Source: Zoogloea sp016790385 (lineage in GTDB: Bacteria > Pseudomonadota > Gammaproteobacteria > Burkholderiales > Rhodocyclaceae). From it: a DNA stretch of 64,000 bases. The stretch's first letter is position 1, and every line of letters starts with the position of its first letter. Below the pieces are notes generated by a model. The model had not been told where the DNA came from. It was given only the letters and a program-made list of their open reading frames with translations, and searched no databases. The position numbers and the translations under genes were made by a program. Location: assembly GCF_041916735.1 (NCBI RefSeq), contig NZ_JAYRYY010000010.1. One strand, 5' to 3'. This document shows positions 52,414 through 59,178 of this stretch, in pieces.

Positions 52414-52970
52414 CCATCCGGCAATCAGTCTGCGCCGTGCTTCTCCCGATCTGTTCGGCGGCGTCTTGGGCCGAGAAACCCGCTGCGTTCCCGTCGCCAA
52501 ACCAGATCCAGACTTCGCTTTCGGAAAGGGCGTGCAGACGTCCCTCCCCTTCCATACGCACGTCCTACGCCAAGCGTGGGCTCGGGGTTGTTCGCTGCCC
52601 CGCGCCGAAGGGCTTCACTCTCCTCCTTGTCTCATCGGACGCCCATTCCTGGATCGATCTGATCCACGGAAAATCAACCTGGAGCAGTGAACAAGCGGTT
52701 GTTTATCGACCCAATCCTGGCATGTTCCCAAACATTGCAGGCAACGTGACTTGGCTCAAAGACACAGAGAACCGTGTCAAGGGCATCGTATTCAGCGTTG
52801 TCTCCGAAGACGAAGAAGGCAAGAAGAGCCTGACGCACTTCGGCGTCCGGGGAGCTCTGGCGCACCCTCAGGTCTGCGCCTTTCACCAGCGGCTCGAAGC
52901 GCTGCAGTTCAGCGGAGTGCTGCCCGCGGATGAAGGGCCATGCCCTGAAGAAGTCAAGCTCGGCCCTTAG
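52410..52970 (+). CDS. Small exported protein overlapping an M15 peptidase gene (possible immunity protein)
   Basis: This 186-residue protein has a short signal peptide (MTIRQSVCAVLLPICSAASW, cleavage near WA). The body has several cysteines and no recognised domain. The start overlaps the M15 stop (ATGA). With the preceding signal-less peptidoglycan peptidase this repeats the hydrolase plus exported-partner layout at 49102-50429. An immunity role is inferred from layout only. Confidence 0.65.
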   Translation: MTIRQSVCAVLLPICSAASWAEKPAAFPSPNQIQTSLSERACRRPSPSIRTSYAKRGLGVVRCPAPKGFTLLLVSSDAHSWIDLIHGKSTWSSEQAVVYRPNPGMFPNIAGNVTWLKDTENRVKGIVFSVVSEDEEGKKSLTHFGVRGALAHPQVCAFHQRLEALQFSGVLPADEGPCPEEVKLGP

Positions 52971-53020
52971 TACGCCACCAGGCGTTCCACCACAATCCCA
53001 ACATCGGGAGATGTTCCATC

Positions 53021-54397
53021 ATGGCCTACCCCTTCCACCTCGTCGTCGCCTATCCCAAGAAACTGCGCAAGATCGCCAAGCATGCCCGCAAGCTCGTGGA
53101 TTCGCGCAATGGCGACCCGGTCATCGCCATCAGTTCGATGCGCATCGTCCTCACACCAGCGGCGGTCGGAGAAATCGTCGACCAAGCACCGACGGAGGAT
53201 GTAACAGGGCGACGCCTGTCGTTTGACGAGTTGATGGCCCGGATGGGCGCCGAGAGTACGTCGCCTCTCGGCCCGGCGCGATTGTCTGAACTCCTGGCAG
53301 CCCGCGAACCCGCCGAACTGGGAGCGCTCCCCCGTCAGGAGCTGGATGAGTCCGACCTTATCCGCGACGGGTGGGACTGGCACCTCAAGGAAACCCGGCT
53401 GGTGGAAGCCTGGGATGTATTTGGCGGACCGGAGAACATCGACTGGAAGGACATCCGGGTCGGGCAGATGGATACGGGTTTTCGACGCATCCCCGCGCTG
53501 GGGTTCGAGAATGCGGACAGCCCCCGGTCCGGCTTCGTTCTCACCGATTTCGACCGAAACTTCCTGCCGAGCGATTTTCAGTACGACCCACTCCAGGGCG
53601 TCGGCAACCCCTTCGCAAACGAGTTCTCAGCGGAAGACCCGATGCTCGGTGGCCCCTTCGACGGTCACGGCACCCGAACCGGCAGCGTTCTGGCTGGATA
53701 CGACCCCGCAGCAAACCCCCCGTATTACGGCGCCGCGCCGCGGGTCCCGTACATTCCGGTACGCATCAGCGACAGCGTCTTGATCAATCACGCCCAGGAA
53801 GGGCTGGCACGCGCGATCGAGCACCTTGTCCGCAACGGCTGCAGCGTGCTGACCCTGAGCATGGGCATGGTCCTCACTCTCATTGACGAGCGTGTACGCA
53901 AGGCCATCGACTACGCCTATGAGCAGGGGGTGATCCTTGTCTGCGCCGCCGGCAACACCTGGGACCCCGTCGTGGCGCCGGCACGCCTCCGTCGGACAAT
54001 CGCCGTGGGCGGCAGCACCCCCGCCCACACGCCCTGGAACGGCAGCAGCTTTGGCACCGAAGTGGACATCAGTGCCCCCGCCTGGCCGGTTCGCCGCGCC
54101 TCCGTTGATCGCAAGGGCCGACCAACTTACGCGCATGGAGACGGCACCTCCTTTGCCACCCCAGCGGTTGCCGCCACTGCAGCCCTGTGGTTGCTCCACC
54201 GGGACCGTGAAATAGACGCCACCTACCCACTCAAATGGCAACGCGTGGAAGCATTCAAACGCCTGCTCACCTCGACGGCACAACCGGGAGAGAACTGGAA
54301 CACCCGCCAGTACGGCGCTGGCATACTTGACGCCAAAGCGGTGCTGCAGGCCGACCTGCCTGCGGCGGATACGTTGCTGGAGGATCGCTCGGCGTGA
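53021..54397 (+). CDS. Subtilisin-like serine protease (S8 family)
   Basis: This 458-residue protein has an N-terminal domain of about 120 residues that I do not recognise (MAYPFHLVVAYPKKLRKIAK). A full S8 catalytic domain follows: Asp in VGQMDTGFRR, His in GGPFDGHGTRTGSVLAG, oxyanion Asn in LVCAAGNTWDP, and Ser in HGDGTSFATPAVAATAAL. No signal peptide is seen, so it is probably cytoplasmic, as expected for proteases that act with STAND-type sensors. GGGAG precedes the ATG. It lies 81 bp before target gene B on the same strand. Confidence 0.9.
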   Translation: MAYPFHLVVAYPKKLRKIAKHARKLVDSRNGDPVIAISSMRIVLTPAAVGEIVDQAPTEDVTGRRLSFDELMARMGAESTSPLGPARLSELLAAREPAELGALPRQELDESDLIRDGWDWHLKETRLVEAWDVFGGPENIDWKDIRVGQMDTGFRRIPALGFENADSPRSGFVLTDFDRNFLPSDFQYDPLQGVGNPFANEFSAEDPMLGGPFDGHGTRTGSVLAGYDPAANPPYYGAAPRVPYIPVRISDSVLINHAQEGLARAIEHLVRNGCSVLTLSMGMVLTLIDERVRKAIDYAYEQGVILVCAAGNTWDPVVAPARLRRTIAVGGSTPAHTPWNGSSFGTEVDISAPAWPVRRASVDRKGRPTYAHGDGTSFATPAVAATAALWLLHRDREIDATYPLKWQRVEAFKRLLTSTAQPGENWNTRQYGAGILDAKAVLQADLPAADTLLEDRSA

Positions 54398-54478
54398 GGG
54401 ATGCGGGCGCTCGCAGTCCCGGGATGATCTGCTGATCCGCCGCCCGCAAAACTGCCCCCACCTGGAGCGTCTCCGGCC

Positions 54479-57289
54479 ATGAGTACCCTGCCACCTCAAG
54501 TCTTCCTCAGCTACAGCCGCAACGATCTGCCCGCTGCCAGCCAGTTACGCGCAACACTGATGCAGAAAGGTCTCACGGTTTTCAAGGACGACGACTCGAT
54601 ACATCGTGGCGATGAGTGGGTGTGGCGCCTACAGGAAGGTATCCAAGCCTGCTCGGTCTTCTTGATCCTGGTGGGGCGCGATGGGCTCAGGGAGTGGATG
54701 CGCCTGGAATCCGGGTCAGCCATTGCACGGCGAACCTCGGCCAGCAGCCTCTACCCGGCCATCGTCCCGGTTCTGCTCGACGACACCGGGCCGGAAGCAC
54801 TGCCCTTGTTTCTAGCCGGATTTCAATGCACACGATGGCGGCAGGCTGACCTCGTCCCCGAGCCGTTGATCGATGAAATCGTCGCCCTGGCAACGCATTT
54901 CGTCCAGGCCCCGCCCATTGAAGGCAACCCTTTCCGGGGGCTGGACGCCTTCACCCTGAAAGACGCCCACCTGTATTTCGGGCGCCGCCGGGAGATCCGC
55001 GAAGCGCTTGAGCGCCTGCTTGGCGTCTCCCACCATGCCGGCCCACAGGATAGATCGCGGCCCTTGGGCAAAGGCCAGTATTTTCGGTGGCTGCAAATTC
55101 AAGGTGACAGCGGCTCGGGCAAGTCGTCCCTTGTCCAGGCCGGGCTATTGCCCATGATCGCCCATGGCGCGCTGGCCAACCGTACTGGCGTGGAAACGTG
55201 GCACGTGCTGGGCCCAATGCGTCCCGGCACCGATCCGGTCAACGCGCTGGCCAGCGTGCTAGCCCGCGACCTTCCCCCTGGCCCGCGAGCACGGCCTGAA
55301 ACTGCAAACGCATGGCTGGCCGAGCTCGACCACCTGCATCAGAACGGGACACCGAGCAATCTCACCATTGAGCTCGACGCACGCCTCGATAACAACAAGG
55401 CGACCACCGCGGGCTTTCTCCTCATCGTTGATCAGTTCGAGGAACTCCTTACCGTTTCCGAAGCTGCCCGTCGGAGCAGATTTGATGCACTGCTGGCCCA
55501 TTGCCTTACGGAATCTCAATGCCCTTTCATGCTCATCAGCACCGTCCGCTCGGACTTTCTTGGTGAGATCGAGAAGTTACCGGCCCTGCAGGCAGCCTAC
55601 AACACCGTAGGTACCCATTACGTTCTTGGTCCCATCTCCGACGAGGGCCTGCGCGACATCATTGAGCGCCCCGCCCGGCTCGCCAATCTGGACGTGAGTG
55701 AAGTCACCGACGCAATCATCCTCGGCGTGCCCGATCGGGTTGGCGCGCTGCCCCTGGCGGAAAACGCCCTCGACGACCTGTGGAACAACGGCCGCCGTGC
55801 CACGCAAGAGCGCGGCAGCTTCCTGAGCGGCACTTACCTGAGCGAGCGGGGAGGCCCGGCCGGGCTACTGGCGTCCAAGGCGAATGACTTGCTTGGCAGG
55901 CTTGAAGCCGACAGACCCGGCAAGGGGCGCAAAGCGGCGCTAGAGCTCCTGCTCAGTCTGGTCAACATCAACCCCGGCGGCAATCACACCCGCAGGCGTA
56001 TTCCTTACGATCAGGCTGTCCTGAACGCCGGCGACGGCGATGAAGCGCTGGGCAAAGGGGTTGTACAGAGCCTGGCGGGCGCCCGACTCATCACCATTAG
56101 CACAGAGGCAAGCGGACAGTTTGTGGACCTCATCCACGAAACCCTGATCCGCACCCGTATCGATCCCGCAACGGGCAAGCCGGAAGCCTACTGGCCCGCC
56201 CTCCATGGCCACATCGAAGAAAACCGCGACCGGGATCAGATCCGCCAGCAACTCGCCATTGAGGCTCGACGCTGGCAAGACAGCCGGCGCTTCGGTCGCT
56301 GGTGGAACCTGGCTGTGCTGGGGGACTACCTCCGCTATCGTCAGCTACCCGTGTTTCCCAAGAGCCTGGAGGGGCGCTTTCTGACGTGGAGCTTCAGGGC
56401 GCTTGTTACTCAGACAACCCTTGTCATCGCCGCGCTCATCAGTCTGGTCGTACTCGCCGAAGCCACTGTGTGGGCAACGGAAAACAAGCTCCCGCCCAGC
56501 TACATTCTCCACAAACCCCTATGGTTGCTCGGATTCGGCCCATTGCCAGAAATGGTGCAGATCAAGCCCGGGCGCTTCATCATGGGTTGCAAGAAAAGGC
56601 GTGACGACGTGGAGGGAGCGACGTGCGAACCCGACACCTCACGTCCAGTAACGGTGGATAAGCCCTTCTCCCTGGGCAAATACGAAGTCACCTTCCTGCA
56701 GTACGACTACTACGTGTGGGACCAGAAGCACAAGGGCAAGGGGGAGCAGCTTGCCTACCCCGGCGACGCTGGTTGGGGTCGAGAGCACAGACCCGTGATC
56801 AACGTGAGCTGGGACGACGCTCAAGCCTATCTCTCATGGTTGGCGAAGCAGGACGAGCATGACGATGGAACCGTCTATCGCCTGCCCACTGAAGTGGAGT
56901 GGGAGTATGCGGCACGAGGAGGACTCGATACACCTTACGGGTGGGCAGACCAGGCATTCGATGCGACCAAGGCTAACTGCGGTGCGAAAGGAAGCGCTGG
57001 AAAGACCTTGCCAGTAAATCGAGAAGGCAACTGGCGCAATGGGTTTGGGCTCCATGACATGATCGGGAATGTCTGGGAATGGACCGCAAATCAATTCTCA
57101 GTCGATAGTGAGTCCCGTGTGGTGCGCGGCGGGGCCTGGTACTACTTTCTGGACTACTGCCGCGCTGCCAACCGCTTCGGCAACGCGCCCGGCGACCGTT
57201 TCGACTTCGTCGGCTTTCGGGTGTGTCGTGGTTCCCCCATCGATCCGCGGGACGCCGCCCCGCTGGGCGCTGAAACGCCGAGCCGCTGA
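54479..57289 (+). CDS. DGR target B: TIR + nSTAND NTPase + FGE-sulfatase domain protein
   Basis: A 936-residue protein. Residues 5-125 are a TIR domain (QVFLSYSRNDLPAASQLRAT, GLTVFKDDDSIHRGD, FLILVGRDGLREWMRLESGS) with a Glu where NADase TIRs have one. The nSTAND1 NTPase has NPFRGLDAFTLKDAHLYFGR, Walker A GDSGSGKSS (209-217) and Walker B LLIVDQFEELL (about 314-324). A probable transmembrane helix lies near residues 641-664. The FGE-like domain (about 690-936) includes FSLGKYEVTFLQYDYYVW and YRLPTEVEWEYAARGG and ends in variable repeat VR-B. TIR placement on the cytosolic side and the FGE domain outside would make it a transmembrane sensor; topology is unproven. Confidence 0.9.
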   Translation: MSTLPPQVFLSYSRNDLPAASQLRATLMQKGLTVFKDDDSIHRGDEWVWRLQEGIQACSVFLILVGRDGLREWMRLESGSAIARRTSASSLYPAIVPVLLDDTGPEALPLFLAGFQCTRWRQADLVPEPLIDEIVALATHFVQAPPIEGNPFRGLDAFTLKDAHLYFGRRREIREALERLLGVSHHAGPQDRSRPLGKGQYFRWLQIQGDSGSGKSSLVQAGLLPMIAHGALANRTGVETWHVLGPMRPGTDPVNALASVLARDLPPGPRARPETANAWLAELDHLHQNGTPSNLTIELDARLDNNKATTAGFLLIVDQFEELLTVSEAARRSRFDALLAHCLTESQCPFMLISTVRSDFLGEIEKLPALQAAYNTVGTHYVLGPISDEGLRDIIERPARLANLDVSEVTDAIILGVPDRVGALPLAENALDDLWNNGRRATQERGSFLSGTYLSERGGPAGLLASKANDLLGRLEADRPGKGRKAALELLLSLVNINPGGNHTRRRIPYDQAVLNAGDGDEALGKGVVQSLAGARLITISTEASGQFVDLIHETLIRTRIDPATGKPEAYWPALHGHIEENRDRDQIRQQLAIEARRWQDSRRFGRWWNLAVLGDYLRYRQLPVFPKSLEGRFLTWSFRALVTQTTLVIAALISLVVLAEATVWATENKLPPSYILHKPLWLLGFGPLPEMVQIKPGRFIMGCKKRRDDVEGATCEPDTSRPVTVDKPFSLGKYEVTFLQYDYYVWDQKHKGKGEQLAYPGDAGWGREHRPVINVSWDDAQAYLSWLAKQDEHDDGTVYRLPTEVEWEYAARGGLDTPYGWADQAFDATKANCGAKGSAGKTLPVNREGNWRNGFGLHDMIGNVWEWTANQFSVDSESRVVRGGAWYYFLDYCRAANRFGNAPGDRFDFVGFRVCRGSPIDPRDAAPLGAETPSR
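57112..57242 (+). repeat. DGR variable repeat VR-B (131 bp)
   Basis: Aligns without gaps to the template at 58947-59077. In the 72-nt core (57140-57211) all 16 differences are at template adenines. Template Asn codons appear as Tyr, Phe and Asp, template Asp as Gly, and Ile as Val. Outside the core one further change (A to C) occurs after the A-free stretch; all three VRs share it. This is the cleanest copy, so it is probably the most recently rewritten. Confidence 0.96.
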
Positions 57290-57294
57290 CCACT

Positions 57295-57315
57295 GGGCGG
57301 CGCGTAGCGCCGCCC
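57295..57315. terminator. Conserved hairpin after variable repeat VR-B
   Basis: Stem GGGCGGCGC / GCGCCGCCC with loop GTA, followed by GCATTTTTTT. It lies 5 bp after the target B stop and just before the RT stop on the other strand, so it could terminate both. The same element follows the other two targets. Confidence 0.85.
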
Positions 57316-57323
57316 GCATTTTT

Positions 57324-58445
57324 TTAGCGCCCCGACTTGCCCGGAAAATCCCCGGGCCGGAGCACAAAGGCCTCCAGCAGGTGTTCCCGCAAGCCCCAGG
57401 TATCGCCATGGGCCGCATGGGCAAGCCAGCCACGCACGCGGGCGTCAAACTCAGCGAAACTCAAGCGCCCCTGGCAGTAGGCCTCGTAGCTCACCCCCAG
57501 ATGCCGGGTGGCAAATCGTGCCTTGCGGCCCTTCAGCAGCCTGCGCTCGCGGTCAATCACAAAGCCCAGCCAGGGCGAGCCGACCGACGTTGGCATCACC
57601 TGGGCACTCTCGTCATGGATACACAAGCGCAAGGCCGCAAGCCTGGCGCAAAGGGCGCGTTTCCAGGCCCACAGATCGGCCTTGCTGTTGGAGAAAAGCG
57701 CAAAATCGTCCACATAGCGCAAATACGCCTTGCAACCCAGCTCGCGTTTCACAAAGAGGTCGAAGGGATGGAGATAGCAATTCGACCAGAACTGGGATGT
57801 AAGGTTACCGATGGGCAGCCCCCGCGGGCGGCAGTGGGCGAGCAGATCGTCCCCCGGAAACCACACCATCCGGTATTCGTCCCTGAGCGCGTCTTCCCCG
57901 CCGGCAAGGATTGTGCAGATCAGGTCCATCACGTCCTGTTCTTTGATCTTGCGGGCAAGACCCTCGATCAGGATGGCATGATCAATGGACGCGAAGTGCT
58001 GCCGAATATCAGCCCTGAGCACATAGGCGTAGTGTCGACTCATGTCTTGAAAGCATTGAATCGCCCGGTGCGTGCCCTTGCCGATCCGATTTGCAAAGCT
58101 TTCTGGAATGAACACCCGCTCGAAACGCGGCTCGATCACCGCGCATAAGCCATGATGGACAACCCGATCACGGAAGGCAGCCGCGCTGATCATTCGGCGC
58201 TTGGGTTCGTGGATCGTGAAGTGGGTGTAGCCCTCAGGCCGATAACTGCCGTCCAGCAGATCTGCCTGAAGTGCCAATAGCTTGTCGGCTAGCTGGTGCT
58301 CGAAGGCCGCCACGCCAGGCTTGCGCCGCTTGCCTGCCGCAGCACAGCGATAGGCGTTGAATAGGCTGGGCCAACTGCTGATGGCCAGGAAAGCGGGTGA
58401 GTTTGCTGGAGATTTCGATGGCACAGGATCTGATTCTTTTGACAC
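57324..58445 (-). CDS. DGR reverse transcriptase
   Basis: This 373-residue retroelement RT has catalytic-site segments YVLRADIRQHFASIDH (first Asp near 146) and AYLRYVDDFALF (YVDD near 244-247). The DGR-specific fourth motif is LPIGNLTSQFWSN, in place of the QGxxxSP seen in other RTs, and motif 7 is WLGFVID. No maturase or endonuclease domain follows. GTG at 58445 was chosen because AAAGAGG precedes it; the frame open up to 58625 is Arg/Pro-rich and antisense to avd. It would copy the template RNA with adenine-specific errors. Confidence 0.95.
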   Translation of the reverse strand: MSKESDPVPSKSPANSPAFLAISSWPSLFNAYRCAAAGKRRKPGVAAFEHQLADKLLALQADLLDGSYRPEGYTHFTIHEPKRRMISAAAFRDRVVHHGLCAVIEPRFERVFIPESFANRIGKGTHRAIQCFQDMSRHYAYVLRADIRQHFASIDHAILIEGLARKIKEQDVMDLICTILAGGEDALRDEYRMVWFPGDDLLAHCRPRGLPIGNLTSQFWSNCYLHPFDLFVKRELGCKAYLRYVDDFALFSNSKADLWAWKRALCARLAALRLCIHDESAQVMPTSVGSPWLGFVIDRERRLLKGRKARFATRHLGVSYEAYCQGRLSFAEFDARVRGWLAHAAHGDTWGLREHLLEAFVLRPGDFPGKSGR

Positions 58446-58765
58446 GCCTCTTTGATCTGCTCGCCTGGCTGATGCCCAAGGCTGAGCACTTTCCGCGCGC
58501 GCACCGAACAACCGTGACCCTGCGCCTGATGAATGCCGCACTCGATTGCCAGGAGGCCGTCTTTGCCGCTCAGGCCTGCCGCGACGATGAACGTAGACGT
58601 GCTCTCCGGGCCGCGGATGCCGCACTCAACCGACTGCGCCTTTATTTGCGACTTGCCCACCATTGGGCATGGATCAACGATGGGCAGTATGCGCATGTGA
58701 GTGGCATGGTGGCCGAGATCGGCAAGCTCCTGGGCGGCTGGATACGCCAGAACAAAGCGGGATAG
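58418..58765 (+). CDS. avd: DGR accessory variability determinant
   Basis: This 115-residue four-helix-bundle protein has the typical Avd pattern: MAQDLILLTRLFDLLAWLMP, KAEHFPRAHRTTVTLRLMN, RLRLYLRLAHHWAWINDGQY and EIGKLLGGWIRQ. Avd binds the RT and template RNA and is required for mutagenic copying in known DGRs. GGAG lies 7 nt before the ATG at 58418. It is on the opposite strand from the RT and overlaps its 5' end by 28 bp, and lies antisense in the interval between template and RT. Usually avd, template and RT share one orientation. Confidence 0.93.
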   Translation: MAQDLILLTRLFDLLAWLMPKAEHFPRAHRTTVTLRLMNAALDCQEAVFAAQACRDDERRRALRAADAALNRLRLYLRLAHHWAWINDGQYAHVSGMVAEIGKLLGGWIRQNKAG

Positions 58766-58914
58766 GGTGGGCGCCACGGGAGCGAATCCAGGTGGCGCCC
58801 TGCTTTGCTATGTGCCCGACGCCTTGCGGGCCGTGCGGACGGGACGTGCCTGCGCCATCGATCGCTGCCCGGCCTCGGCCGGCAAACCGTGGTCGGCCGG
58901 CATTTCCGGTGTAT

Positions 58915-58930
58915 GGGCGGCGAGCCGCCC
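58915..58930. other. Hairpin downstream of the template repeat
   Basis: Inverted repeat GGGCGGC-GA-GCCGCCC, about 17 bp after the end of the template homology on the minus strand. It resembles in composition the hairpins that follow the variable repeats but lacks a T-run. It would lie in the template RNA spacer. Confidence 0.5.
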
Positions 58931-58946
58931 GACTCCGGGACGTTCA

Positions 58947-59077
58947 CGATGTGGGAACCACGACACACCCGAAAGCCGATGTTGTTGTTACGGTTGTCGG
59001 GCGCGTTGTCGTTGCGGTTGGCAGCGCGGCAGTTGTCCAGATTGTTGTTCCAGGCCCCGCCGCGCACCACACGGGAC
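58947..59077 (-). repeat. DGR template repeat (TR), 131 bp
   Basis: Non-coding donor for the variable repeats. Read in the target frame it gives VVRGGAWNNNLDNCRAANR, then NDNAPDNRNNNIGFRVCRGS, with 11 Asn codons (10 AAC and 1 AAT) and 26 adenines in the 72-nt core (58978-59049). AAC codons are the DGR hallmark because adenine mutation there can reach many residues but no stop codon. The 3' stretch at 58953-58977 has no adenine and is identical in all three VRs, so it is the likely IMH/priming segment. It lies 101 bp past the target C stop. Confidence 0.96.
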
Positions 59078-59152
59078 AGGTTTCAGGCCACCCCGCAGGC
59101 TCACGCCTGCATGACCAGTATGGTCCAAGGGGACGATGGCCGCAAAAAATGC

Positions 59153-59173
59153 GGGCGGCGCTACGCGCCGCCC
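59153..59173 (-). terminator. Conserved hairpin after variable repeat VR-C
   Basis: Stem GGGCGGCGC / GCGCCGCCC with a 3-nt loop, followed on the minus strand by GCATTTTTTG. It lies 5 bp after the target C stop and separates that gene from the template repeat. The position relative to the stop codon is the same in all three targets. Confidence 0.85.
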
Positions 59174-59178
59174 AGTGG

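Noticed and set aside
58446..58625. Extended N-terminus of the reverse transcriptase
   Set aside because: The extra 60 residues are Arg/Pro/Gly-rich, lie antisense to avd and do not match RT families; GTG at 58445 has a ribosome-binding site.
58642..59070. Minus-strand frame over the template repeat as a protein gene
   Set aside because: It starts inside the template, lacks the rest of the FGE domain and continues into low-complexity sequence antisense to avd; the Asn-rich segment is the non-coding DGR template.
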